A stretch of 64,000 nt of DNA from positions 434,001 to 498,000 of the forward strand of contig NZ_JAEA01000001.1 in the NCBI RefSeq assembly GCF_000518665.1, given 5' to 3'. The notes below the pieces were generated by a model, which worked only from the letters and a program-made list of their open reading frames with translations, was not told where the DNA came from and did no database searches. Below, in pieces: positions 10,072 through 18,260 of the stretch (positions within the stretch are counted from its first letter, which is position 1; each line of letters opens with the position of its first letter). The position numbers were made by a program, and so were the translations under genes. The stretch is from Microvirga flocculans ATCC BAA-817 (GTDB lineage Bacteria; Pseudomonadota; Alphaproteobacteria; Rhizobiales; Beijerinckiaceae).

Positions 10072-10878
10072 ATGCCTCTTCGCATCACGCTCGCAGGAGC
10101 GACGGGCTGGGTCGGCAAGGCGCTGGTGGCTGCGATTGCAGCCGCCGACGATCTCGAACTCACGGGCGCCGTAAGCCGCAGTGCTGCGGGCCGGGATGCG
10201 GGCGAGGCCACCGGTCTTCCCCGCCTGGGCGTCGCGATCAGCGCCACGCTCGAAGAGGCTTTGAAAGCGCCGTCCGACGTGGTGATCGACTACACCAAGC
10301 CCCATGCGGTCAAGGCTCATGCGCTGACGGCGTTGGCGCATGGCCGCCATGTGGTCGTCGGCACATCGGGCCTCTCCGCGGAAGAATATGCGGAGATCGA
10401 TCGCGTTGCCCTGAAAGCGGAGCGCGGCGTGCTGGCCGCCGGGAATTTCTCGATCACGGCGACGCTGCTGCGCCGTTTCGCGCTGGAGGCCGCGCGCTAC
10501 GTGCCCGACGTGGAAGTCGTCGATTATGCCTCCGCGACGAAACCCGACACGCCCTCCGGCACGGCACGCGAACTGGCGGAGCTCCTGAGCGAGGTCCGCC
10601 AGCCGGCCACCTCGAAGCCGGTGAACGAGCTGACCGGAATTCGCGAAACGCGCGGCGGTGCTCTCGGTGCTAAGGAGCCGGTGCAGGTTCATTCCCTGCG
10701 CATGCCGTCTTTCGTGCTCTCGTGCGAAGCCGTGTTTGGCGCGGATAACGAACGTCTCGTCATCCGTCACGATGCGGGGTCGTCGGCTGCCCCTTACGTT
10801 GCCGGCACGTTGCTTGCTGCCCGCCGCGTCTCCTCCTTCATCGGATTGAAGCGCGGCCTCGATGCCGTGATGGATTGA
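10072..10878 (+). CDS. DapB-like reductase lacking the canonical catalytic histidines
   Basis: 268 residues of the 4-hydroxy-tetrahydrodipicolinate reductase fold. An N-terminal Rossmann motif GATGWVG (residues 9-15) would bind NAD(P)H, VVGTSGLS (95-102) matches the family, and KPDTPSGT (157-164) aligns with the substrate-binding K-x-D-x-P-S-G-T loop. In true DapB two His precede this Lys (E-x-H-H-x-x-K); here the aligned positions are Ala153 and Ser154. AGGAG lies 7 nt before the ATG. It sits between gcdH and a CoA-transferase, so a role in lysine/glutarate catabolism is more plausible than lysine synthesis. Its reaction is unknown. Confidence 0.85.
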   Translation: MPLRITLAGATGWVGKALVAAIAAADDLELTGAVSRSAAGRDAGEATGLPRLGVAISATLEEALKAPSDVVIDYTKPHAVKAHALTALAHGRHVVVGTSGLSAEEYAEIDRVALKAERGVLAAGNFSITATLLRRFALEAARYVPDVEVVDYASATKPDTPSGTARELAELLSEVRQPATSKPVNELTGIRETRGGALGAKEPVQVHSLRMPSFVLSCEAVFGADNERLVIRHDAGSSAAPYVAGTLLAARRVSSFIGLKRGLDAVMD

Positions 10879-12056
10879 TGCTCATGAAACCGCTCGAAGG
10901 CCTGAAAGTTCTCGAACTCGCGCGCATCCTCGCCGGCCCCTGGGTGGGCCAGCTGCTCGCGGATCTCGGCGCCGACGTGGTGAAGGTGGAACGTTCCGGG
11001 GCGGGCGACGACACGCGCGGATGGGGGCCTCCCTTCGTCGACGCGGCCGATGGCGGCGATCTCTCGGCGGCCTATTTTCATGCCTGCAACCGCGGCAAAC
11101 GTTCCATCGAGGCCGATTTCGAGACCCCCGAAGGCCAGGCGCTTGTGCGCAAGCTCGCGGCCCATGCGGATGTGGTGATCGAGAACTTCAAGGTCGGCGG
11201 CCTGAAGAAATACGGGCTCGACTACGAGAGCCTCAGGGCCGTCAATCCGCGCCTCGTCTATTGCTCCATCACGGGTTTCGGGCAGAACGGGCCTTACGCA
11301 TCCCGCGCGGGCTACGATTTCATGATCCAGGGCATGGGCGGGATCATGGATCTGACGGGCGATCCGGACGGCGAGCCGCAGAAGATCGGCGTCGCCTATG
11401 TCGACATCTTCACCGGCGTCTATTCGGTGGTCGGCATTCTCGCGGCGCTTCGCCGCCGGGACCGGACGGGAGAGGGCGCGCATCTCGACATGGCGCTTCT
11501 CGACGTGCAGACGAGCGTGCTCGCCAACCAGGCCATGAACTATCTGGCTTCGGGAAAGGCGCCCCGCCGCATGGGCAACGCGCATCCCAACATCGTGCCC
11601 TACCAGGTCTTCCCGGTGGCCGACGGCCATGTGATCGTGGCGGTGGGCAACGATGGCCAGTTCTCGCGCTTCGTCGCCGTGCTGGGGCAACCGGAACTCG
11701 CGCAGGACGAGCGCTTCGCGACCAATGCGGGCCGCGTGCGTCACCGCGCCGAGCTCGTGCCGATCCTGACGGGTCTGACAATTAAGACAACGCGCGATGC
11801 CTTGCTGTCGGCTCTGGAAAAGCAGGGCGTTCCGGCGGGACCCATCAATACGGTCGCCGACGTTTTCGCGGATCCTCACGTCGTCGCGCGCGGCATGAGG
11901 ATCGACCTGCCGTCTCCGGCTGCAAAGGGAGGCGCGATTCCGTCCGTCCGCTCGCCCATCGTCATGAATGGAGAGCCGATGGCGGCGCATCGTCCTTCGC
12001 CGCGCCTCGGAGAGCACACGGACGAGGTGCTGAGCGATCCGTCCTGGATGGCCTGA
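10878..12056 (+). CDS. Class III (CaiB/BaiF) CoA-transferase, likely glutarate CoA-transferase
   Basis: Transfers CoA between acyl-CoA and a free acid. 392 residues with the class III opening PLEGLKVLELARILAGPWVGQ, the central SITGFGQNGPYASRAGYDFMIQ block containing the Asp that forms the covalent acyl intermediate in this family, and the MALLDVQ segment. The stop of the DapB-like gene and this ATG share one base (TGATG), so translation is probably coupled; an ATG at 10884 is an alternative. Next to gcdH it most likely activates glutarate using succinyl-CoA, as in mammalian SUGCT. The substrate is inferred from context. Confidence 0.88.
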   Translation: MLMKPLEGLKVLELARILAGPWVGQLLADLGADVVKVERSGAGDDTRGWGPPFVDAADGGDLSAAYFHACNRGKRSIEADFETPEGQALVRKLAAHADVVIENFKVGGLKKYGLDYESLRAVNPRLVYCSITGFGQNGPYASRAGYDFMIQGMGGIMDLTGDPDGEPQKIGVAYVDIFTGVYSVVGILAALRRRDRTGEGAHLDMALLDVQTSVLANQAMNYLASGKAPRRMGNAHPNIVPYQVFPVADGHVIVAVGNDGQFSRFVAVLGQPELAQDERFATNAGRVRHRAELVPILTGLTIKTTRDALLSALEKQGVPAGPINTVADVFADPHVVARGMRIDLPSPAAKGGAIPSVRSPIVMNGEPMAAHRPSPRLGEHTDEVLSDPSWMA

Positions 12057-12070
12057 GACGGGCTTGACGC

Positions 12071-12643
12071 CTATCCGGCGATGCCCTTGGTGACGAGGCG
12101 CTCGATCGCTTTCACGATCCGGTCCCTGTCTTCTTCCGAGAACGGGCTGAGGCCGTGCATTTCGAGATTGCTCAGGCCCTCGGTGGCGAGCCACGCCAGC
12201 AGGGCGGCGTCGAGATCGTCGGAATTGGCCTTCAGCTTCTCCAGCGTGGCTGCGATCACCTGACGGACGGGGTCGAGGAGGCGGGGATTCTCCGCCGTAG
12301 CCGCCAGCATGCCGGTGGCCATGTCCTGCATCTTGCCGCCGCAGCATATGTTGAGCAGGGTTTTCGTCACCACGCGGGCTTCGAGATTGGGCCCGGGAGG
12401 AGCCTTTGCCCGCAACGCCTCCTTTTCGGAGGAGACTTGGTCGATCATGCGCTGGATCATGCCCTGCAGCAGCGCGTCCTTGGTGGGAAAGTTATAAAGT
12501 AGCCCGCCTTTGCTGAGCCCTGCCTTCTCCGCAACGGCCTCCAGCGTCAGGCGGCCCGCTCCGATCGTGCCCACAAGCTCTGCGGCCGCATCGAGAATTT
12601 TTTCTCTCGAACTTTTGCGGCCTCGGGTACAGGGAAACAACAT
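12071..12643 (-). CDS. TetR-family repressor of the adjacent RND efflux operon
   Basis: 190-residue TetR regulator. The N-terminal HTH (REKILDAAAELVGTIGAG, then TLEAVAEKAGLSKGGLLYNF) is typical; the all-helical remainder would bind a ligand. The ATG at 12643 has GATAGG just upstream; a TTG 15 bp earlier is less likely. It is transcribed away from the efflux genes, and a perfect inverted repeat lies 19 bp upstream of its start codon. The geometry suggests autorepression and control of the pump; the inducer is unknown. Confidence 0.9.
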   Translation of the reverse strand: MLFPCTRGRKSSREKILDAAAELVGTIGAGRLTLEAVAEKAGLSKGGLLYNFPTKDALLQGMIQRMIDQVSSEKEALRAKAPPGPNLEARVVTKTLLNICCGGKMQDMATGMLAATAENPRLLDPVRQVIAATLEKLKANSDDLDAALLAWLATEGLSNLEMHGLSPFSEEDRDRIVKAIERLVTKGIAG

Positions 12644-12661
12644 TGACCTATCTTGCAACTA

Positions 12662-12675
12662 AACCGTCCAGACGG
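12662..12675. promoter_or_regulatory. Probable TetR operator
   Basis: ACCGTC-CA-GACGGT, a perfect 6-bp inverted repeat with a 2-bp spacer, followed by TATATAA which could be a -10 region for the efflux operon. It is placed between the divergent TetR and RND genes. This is the standard form of TetR-family operators. Confidence 0.75.
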
Positions 12676-12784
12676 TATATAAATTCCCCTACGGCCTTGG
12701 CGTCAAGGGATAGCTGCGCTAATGCCGCACCTCCTTAGTCTTAGATGAGCCCGTTAAAGGGTTTTGAAACTCGGAAAAAGGCCT

Positions 12785-13918
12785 ATGAAACGGCGCCTCG
12801 TAGTTGCTCTTGTGTTCATTCTCGCGGTCGGACTGTGCGGCGGCCTGGTCTGGTTCAACTTTTTCCGCGACAAGATGATCTCGCAGTTCTTCGCCAACAT
12901 GCAGCCGCCGCCGCAGACGGTTTCGGCCGCCAAGGTCGAGGCGAAGGCCTGGACGCCGAGCATCAGCGCCATCGGCACGGCCAAGGCCGCCAACGGCGTC
13001 GAGCTGGCGTTCGAGACGCCCGGCATCGTCAAGGAAATCAAGTTCAAGGCGAACCAGAACGTCCGCGAGGGCGAGGTGCTCGTCCAACTCGACGATACGG
13101 TGGAGCGCGCCGACATCCAGGATGTCCAGGCGGCCGTGAAGACCGCCGAGAGCAGCTTCGAGCGCGCCAAGACCCTGTCGGCTCGCGGCTTCGGCACGGA
13201 GGCCAACCTGGATCAGGCCAGCGCATTGCTCGCCGCTGCGCGCTCCCGCCTGGCGCGCCTGCAGGCCACGCTCGAGCAGAAGGCCCTGAAGGCCCCCTTC
13301 TCCGGCGTGATCGGCATTCCGCGGATCGATGTGGGGCAATATCTCCAGCCGGGCACCGTCATCGCGAGCTTCCAGGATCTATCCTCGATGAAGGTCGACT
13401 TCACGGTTCCGGAGCAGCGGGCCGGCGAGATTTCGCTCGGACAGGAAGTGCGTGTCGGCTTGACGGAAACGGATCTGCCTTTCAAGGCCCGCGTCACCGG
13501 CAAGGACCCGCGCGTCGATCCGAAGACCCGTCTCGTATCCGTCCAGGCTCTCGTGGAGGACAACAAGAGCGGGGCCATTCTTCCGGGCCAGTTCCTGCAC
13601 GTGGAAGTGATTCTTCCCGAACAGCCGAATGTCATCACTCTGCCGCAGACGGCGGTCATCACGAGCCTCTACGGCGATTATGTCTACACGATCGAGCAGG
13701 AGGAGCGGGCCGGTCAGCAGGTCCAGGTCGTCCGGCAGGTCTTCGTGAAGACGGGTCGCCGGCGCGGCGGCGCTCTCGAGGTCATCTCGGGCGTCCAGCC
13801 CGGCCAGCAGGTTGTCGCCTCCGGGCAGAACAAGCTGCAGGCCGGTTCCGTCGTCAAGATCGACAATACCATCGATGTGACGAAGCTCGACACGACGAAG
13901 CTCGCGAGCGGGCAATAG
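12785..13918 (+). CDS. RND efflux periplasmic adaptor (membrane fusion protein)
   Basis: 377-residue HlyD/AcrA-type adaptor that links the inner-membrane pump to an outer-membrane channel. It has a single N-terminal membrane anchor (VVALVFILAVGLCGGLVWF) rather than a lipobox, followed by barrel-sandwich halves (GIVKEIKFKANQNVREGEVL and KAPFSGVIGIPRIDVGQYL) around an alpha-hairpin. The ATG at 12785 follows AAAAAGG; an in-frame TTG upstream is rejected. Nine bases separate it from the pump gene. No outer-membrane factor is encoded here, so a TolC-like partner from elsewhere is expected. Confidence 0.93.
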   Translation: MKRRLVVALVFILAVGLCGGLVWFNFFRDKMISQFFANMQPPPQTVSAAKVEAKAWTPSISAIGTAKAANGVELAFETPGIVKEIKFKANQNVREGEVLVQLDDTVERADIQDVQAAVKTAESSFERAKTLSARGFGTEANLDQASALLAAARSRLARLQATLEQKALKAPFSGVIGIPRIDVGQYLQPGTVIASFQDLSSMKVDFTVPEQRAGEISLGQEVRVGLTETDLPFKARVTGKDPRVDPKTRLVSVQALVEDNKSGAILPGQFLHVEVILPEQPNVITLPQTAVITSLYGDYVYTIEQEERAGQQVQVVRQVFVKTGRRRGGALEVISGVQPGQQVVASGQNKLQAGSVVKIDNTIDVTKLDTTKLASGQ

Positions 13919-13927
13919 GCATAAGCT

Positions 13928-16900
13928 ATGAGCTTTACAGAACTCTTCATCCGCCGCCCTGTCCTGTCGATGGTGGTGAGCCTCCTGATCCTGCTGCTGG
14001 GTGCGCAGGGTCTGATGAACCTTCAGGTGCGCCAGTACCCCGAGGTCGAGGAAACCACCATCACGATCACGACGACCTATACGGGCGCCAGCGCCGACCT
14101 GATCCAGGGCTTCATCAGCACGCCCATCGCCAAGTCGGTCTCCAGCGCGGAAGGCGTCGATTACGTGACGACGCAGAGCCGCCTCGGCATCAGCACAGTT
14201 TCCGTGCGCATGCGCCTGAACACGGATCCGAATGCCGCGCTTACCGAGGTCACCGCCAAGGTGCAGCAGGTGCGCGCGCAGCTTCCCTCCGAAGCCGAGG
14301 ACCCGGTCATCATGAAGGGCACGGGCCAGAGCTTCGCTCTCATGTACATCACCTTCGGCAGCACGGAGATGAATCCGGAGCAGGTCTCCGAATTCCTCAC
14401 CCGCGTGGTGCAGCCGCGTTTCGCCACGCTTGAAGGCGTGGGTAATGCCGAGATCCTCGGCGGGCGCGATTTCGCCATGCGCGTCTGGATCGATCCCGTG
14501 CGCCTGGCGGCGCGCGGCGTAACCGCCGGCGACGTGGTGGCGGCGATCCGCGCGAACAACTTCCTCGCCGCTCCGGGCAAGACGCAGAGCGAGTACGTGG
14601 CCTATCTGCTCGACATGCAGACCACGCTCCAGACGCCCGAAACCTTCGGCATGATGCCGATCCGTTCCAACGGCGATCAGGTCGTGCGCCTGCGCGACGT
14701 GGCCGATGTGGAACTCGGCCCCAAGAGCACGGATGTGAAGGTCAGCTTCAACGGCAGCGAGGGCACCTTCATCGGCATCGTGCCGACGCCTTCCGCCAAC
14801 CCGCTGACCGTCGCCGACGAGGTGACGAAGGCGATCGACGCGATCCGTCCCACCCTGCCCAAGGGCATGACGGTCCAGATCGTCTACGATGCGTCGAACT
14901 TCATCTCGGCCTCGATCGAGGAAGTGTTCAAGACCATCGGTGAGGCGGCGCTGATCGTCGTGGTCGTGATCCTGCTCTTCCTGGGATCCTTCCGCTCGGT
15001 CCTGATTCCCATCGTGACGATCCCGCTCTCGCTCATCGGCGTGTGCTTCTTCCTCTATGCGCTGGGGTACTCGATCAATCTTCTGACCCTGCTCGCCATG
15101 GTTCTCGCCATCGGCCTCGTGGTCGACGACGCCATCGTGGTGCTGGAGAACATCCACCGTCATATCGAGGAGGGTCTGAAGCCCATCGACGCCGCCATCG
15201 TGGGCATGAAGGAAATCTTCCTTCCCATCGTCTCCATGACGATCACGCTGGCGGCCGTGTATGCTCCGATCGGATTCACGCAGGGCCTGACGGGTTCGCT
15301 CTTCCGCGAGTTCGCCTTCACCCTCGCGGGATCGGTGATCATCTCGGGCATCATCGCGGTGACGCTCTCGCCTATGATGTCGTCGAAGCTGTTGAAGGCT
15401 CACGGCGGCCAGGGGCGCTTCGCCGCCTTCGTCGACCGGACCTTCACGCGGCTCGAGAACTGGTATGCCCGTCGCCTGAAGGGCTCGCTGGATTATCGCG
15501 GCGTGACGCTCGTCATTGTCGCGGTCCTGCTCGGCACTACGGTCTTCCTTTTCACCAAGACCTCCTCGGAGCTTGCGCCGGAAGAGGATCAGGGCGCGTA
15601 TCTCGGCCTCGTGAATGCGCCGAAATATGCAACCGCCGACTACACCCAGGCTTTCTCCAAGCAGTTCACCGGAGCTGCCGAGAAGATTCCCGAGATCGAC
15701 GACAGCTTCCTGATCGTCGGCATCGATGGCGGCGGCGGCGGCTTCGTCGGCTTCAAGCTGAAAGAGTGGAGCGAGCGCCAAAAGAAGGGTGTGCAGACCA
15801 AGCAGGAGATTCAGAACCTCCTCAACGAGAACGCGGGCGTGCAGGCCTTCGTCTTCGCGCCGCCCTCTCTGCCCGGCGGCGGCGACGGTCTGCCGATCCA
15901 GTATGTGCTGCGCACGATCAACGATTCCTCGCAGGCATACGAGGTCGCGGAGGAGATCCGCAAGCGGGCGATGAAGTCGGGCAAGTTCATCATTGTCCAG
16001 AACTCCATCTCCTACCAAACGCCGCGTGCCCGCATCACGGTCGACCGCGACCGGGCGGCTGCGCTGGGAGTGCCTGTCTCGGAGGTCGGCAACACGCTCG
16101 GCGCTCTCGTGGGCGGCGCGCCGATCTCGAAGTTCGACCGCGACAGCCGGAGCTACGATGTCGTCAGCCAGGTCCGTCAGGCGGATCGCTTCAATCCTGA
16201 GCGCCTGGCCGAGTACTACGTCCGCGCGTCCGATGGTTCCATGGTTCCGCTATCGGCTCTCGTGAGCATCAAGACGGATGCGGCGCCTGCCGCCATCGAG
16301 CAGTTCAACCAGCTCAATTCGGCAACCCTGTCGGCGCTGCCCCTGCCGGGCGTGACGACGTCGGATGGCCTCGCCACCCTTCGCTCCATCGCTCAGGAAG
16401 TCCTGCCGCAGGGCTTCTACGAGGATTACGCAGGCCAGTCCCGCCTGGAGATCCAGGAGGGCAGCTCGATCTTCCTCGCCTTCGGCCTTGCCGTCATCGT
16501 GATCTATCTGGTGCTGGCGGCGCAGTTCGAGAGCTTCCGCGATCCGTTCATCATCATGATGTCGGTGCCGCTCTCCATGTTTGGCGCCATGATCTTCCTG
16601 AACCTGGGGCTTGCGACGCTCAACATCTACACGCAGGTGGGTCTGATTACCCTCGTGGGCCTGATCACGAAGCACGGCATTCTGATGGTGGAGTTCGCCA
16701 ACGAGCAGAAGGAAAAGCACGGCGTCAGCAAGCGCGCGGCCATCGAGGAAGCGGCTCGGGTTCGCCTGCGCCCGATCCTCATGACCACCGCCGCCATGGT
16801 GCTCGGCGTCGCGCCCCTGCTCTATGCCAGCGGTGCAGGTGCAGCGGCCCGTTTTTCCATGGGCCTCGTCATCGCCTCCGGCATGTCCATCGGAACGGTC

Positions 16901-17011
16901 TTCACCCTCTTCGTGGTGCCGATGTTCTATACCTTCATCTCGAAGGAAACCGTGCGGGCGGGCAAGGTGGAGGAGCATCATCCCCACCGTCAGGCGCTGG
17001 CGGCGGAATAA
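13928..17011 (+). CDS. RND multidrug efflux transporter (HAE1 family)
   Basis: 1027-residue inner-membrane drug/proton antiporter with the AcrB layout: a membrane helix at the N-terminus, two large periplasmic loops, and two sets of membrane helices. Proton-relay residues are present: the adjacent Asp pair in LVVDDAIVVLEN in helix 4 and the Lys in LVGLITKHGILMVEF in helix 10. It forms an operon with the adaptor upstream and ends in a strong terminator. Substrates cannot be predicted from sequence. Confidence 0.95.
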   Translation: MSFTELFIRRPVLSMVVSLLILLLGAQGLMNLQVRQYPEVEETTITITTTYTGASADLIQGFISTPIAKSVSSAEGVDYVTTQSRLGISTVSVRMRLNTDPNAALTEVTAKVQQVRAQLPSEAEDPVIMKGTGQSFALMYITFGSTEMNPEQVSEFLTRVVQPRFATLEGVGNAEILGGRDFAMRVWIDPVRLAARGVTAGDVVAAIRANNFLAAPGKTQSEYVAYLLDMQTTLQTPETFGMMPIRSNGDQVVRLRDVADVELGPKSTDVKVSFNGSEGTFIGIVPTPSANPLTVADEVTKAIDAIRPTLPKGMTVQIVYDASNFISASIEEVFKTIGEAALIVVVVILLFLGSFRSVLIPIVTIPLSLIGVCFFLYALGYSINLLTLLAMVLAIGLVVDDAIVVLENIHRHIEEGLKPIDAAIVGMKEIFLPIVSMTITLAAVYAPIGFTQGLTGSLFREFAFTLAGSVIISGIIAVTLSPMMSSKLLKAHGGQGRFAAFVDRTFTRLENWYARRLKGSLDYRGVTLVIVAVLLGTTVFLFTKTSSELAPEEDQGAYLGLVNAPKYATADYTQAFSKQFTGAAEKIPEIDDSFLIVGIDGGGGGFVGFKLKEWSERQKKGVQTKQEIQNLLNENAGVQAFVFAPPSLPGGGDGLPIQYVLRTINDSSQAYEVAEEIRKRAMKSGKFIIVQNSISYQTPRARITVDRDRAAALGVPVSEVGNTLGALVGGAPISKFDRDSRSYDVVSQVRQADRFNPERLAEYYVRASDGSMVPLSALVSIKTDAAPAAIEQFNQLNSATLSALPLPGVTTSDGLATLRSIAQEVLPQGFYEDYAGQSRLEIQEGSSIFLAFGLAVIVIYLVLAAQFESFRDPFIIMMSVPLSMFGAMIFLNLGLATLNIYTQVGLITLVGLITKHGILMVEFANEQKEKHGVSKRAAIEEAARVRLRPILMTTAAMVLGVAPLLYASGAGAAARFSMGLVIASGMSIGTVFTLFVVPMFYTFISKETVRAGKVEEHHPHRQALAAE

Positions 17012-17017
17012 ATAAAA

Positions 17018-17039
17018 GGCCGGGCATCGCCCGGCCTTT
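17018..17039. terminator. Intrinsic terminator, probably bidirectional
   Basis: GGCCGGGC at 17018-17025, loop ATC, GCCCGGCC at 17029-17036, then TTT on the plus strand. On the minus strand the same stem is followed by TTTTATTTATT, so it can also end the Fur-like gene transcript. Confidence 0.85.
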
Positions 17040-17054
17040 CGATTCTCTTGAGCG

Positions 17055-17081
17055 AAGGCAGGGGCGCGCCCCTGCCTTTTT
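17055..17081 (+). terminator. Second intrinsic terminator after the RND operon
   Basis: AAGGCAGGGG and CCCCTGCCTT flank CGCG, giving a 10-bp stem followed by a run of five T. It is in tandem with the terminator 15 bp upstream. Confidence 0.85.
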
Positions 17082-17085
17082 CGTT

Positions 17086-17538
17086 TCAGCGGGCGATCTC
17101 GCCTTCGACTTCCATGAACGGAGAGACGGACTTGAAGCCGGCCTGCTCGGCAGCCTTGCGGACGGCCGCCGCGACCTCGGTCGAGTGAACCTCGATGGTC
17201 TCCCCGGTCTTCGAATCGACGAACATGATCTTCATCGCGTTCACGTCCGGCTGGCCGTGGGAGATGACATAGGAATTCTGGGTGGCAAGGCGATGAACGA
17301 GACCTGCATCGCGCAGGAAGTCCAGGGCGCGATAAATCGTGACCGGAGCCAGGCGCTTCTTCTCGCTGCTCAGACGATCGACCAGATCGTAGGCGCCAAC
17401 CGGGCCGCCGCTCTGCACGAGCTCGCGATAAACGCGCTCGCGAATCGGCGTCAGCCGGAGGTTGTTCTGCCGGCACAGATCGTCAGCACGACGAAGAAGG
17501 CTTTCTTCTTCTTCTTTTCTAAGGGCCTTGGTGCTCAT
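17086..17538 (-). CDS. Fur-superfamily regulator lacking the usual metal-binding cysteines
   Basis: 150 residues. The N-terminal half is a good Fur/Zur winged helix (LRLTPIRERVYRELV, VTIYRALDFLRDAGLVHRL, NSYVISH) most like Zur. The C-terminal half is degenerate: where family members have a His cluster and C-x-x-C it reads SHGQPDVNAM and FVDSKTG, and the terminal C-x-x-C is missing. The ATG has AGGAGT 6 nt upstream. It follows zur on the same strand after a 183-bp AT-rich gap that holds two direct repeats. It may sense something other than Zn, or bind DNA constitutively. Confidence 0.85.
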   Translation of the reverse strand: MSTKALRKEEEESLLRRADDLCRQNNLRLTPIRERVYRELVQSGGPVGAYDLVDRLSSEKKRLAPVTIYRALDFLRDAGLVHRLATQNSYVISHGQPDVNAMKIMFVDSKTGETIEVHSTEVAAAVRKAAEQAGFKSVSPFMEVEGEIAR

Positions 17539-17566
17539 GACCGCACTCCTGTTATTACGGAATCTA

Positions 17567-17586
17567 CATATTCATATAGGTAAAAT
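17567..17586. repeat. Direct repeat copy 1, possible operator
   Basis: A 20-bp sequence (CATATTCATATAGGTAAAAT) matching 17 of 20 positions with the copy at 17634-17653. It lies 29 bp upstream of the Fur-like start codon, overlapping the likely promoter. Confidence 0.6.
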
Positions 17587-17633
17587 AGATCCGTGACAAC
17601 GTGCTATCATTGCGGAATGCGTTTGCAGCTGTG

Positions 17634-17653
17634 CATATTCCTCTAAGTAAAAT
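17634..17653. repeat. Direct repeat copy 2, possible operator
   Basis: CATATTCCTCTAAGTAAAAT, 67 bp from copy 1 start to start, in the same orientation. The whole 17539-17721 gap is markedly AT-rich for this window. Confidence 0.6.
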
Positions 17654-17721
17654 GGCAATCGCGCATAGCTTGAGCCTAGAGTTGCATAAATAAACAATAT
17701 TTCATTTATAGTGAAACGAAG

Positions 17722-18147
17722 TTACTCGGCTTCGCTTGTCTGACCGCAGGTTTCGCAGAGGCCGCGAATCTCGACCGTGACTTTCTTGGCCGAAAAGGCG
17801 TGATCCTCGCTCCAATGGGACAGGCGCTCGCTGATATGCGTATCGGTGAATTCCTTCACCAGGCCGCACCGCTCGCAGATGGCGAAGGCCGCCATGTCGT
17901 GCTCGTGGTGGGGGTGCTTGCAGGCCACATAGGCGTTGAGGCTCTCGAGCCGATGGGCGAGGCCCTTCTCGATGAGCTTGTCCAGGGAGCGGTAGACGGT
18001 GGGGGGCGTCACAGCCCCCTTGGCCCGCATCTTGTCGAGGACCTCATAGGCCGAGAGCGGATTCTGGGCCGCGCAGAGAATCCGGTGAACCCGCTTCTGG
18101 GTTTCGTTCAGCGCTTCGAGGCCGTGGTGGTGATGCGTATGCGCCAT
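17722..18147 (-). CDS. zur: Zinc uptake regulator Zur (Fur family)
   Basis: 141-residue Zn-sensing repressor. It starts with a His-rich segment MAHTHHHH, then an HTH domain (SAYEVLDKMRAKGAVTPPTVYRSLDKLIEKGLAHRLESLNA), a metal-binding His cluster (KHPHHEHD), the structural C-x-x-C in AICERCG and a terminal C-x-x-C in LCETCG. This combination matches rhizobial Zur. The ATG at 18147 is chosen for the His-rich start seen in relatives; an in-frame ATG at 18195 is possible. It would repress zinc importer genes, none of which are in this window. Confidence 0.88.
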   Translation of the reverse strand: MAHTHHHHGLEALNETQKRVHRILCAAQNPLSAYEVLDKMRAKGAVTPPTVYRSLDKLIEKGLAHRLESLNAYVACKHPHHEHDMAAFAICERCGLVKEFTDTHISERLSHWSEDHAFSAKKVTVEIRGLCETCGQTSEAE

Positions 18148-18260
18148 TCTGAAATCGTCGGTTCCGCTTCTCAGGGTGGTCGCCCTATACGTCATGATTG
18201 CGGAAGCGATTTCAAGACATTCGTGGGAAGGGCCGGTCAGACCTTTCCCAGCGCAGGACT

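Noticed and set aside
13379-16018. Long open frame on the minus strand opposite the RND pump
   Set aside because: High-GC codon shadow of the pump gene, rich in His/Arg/Asp with no recognisable domain.
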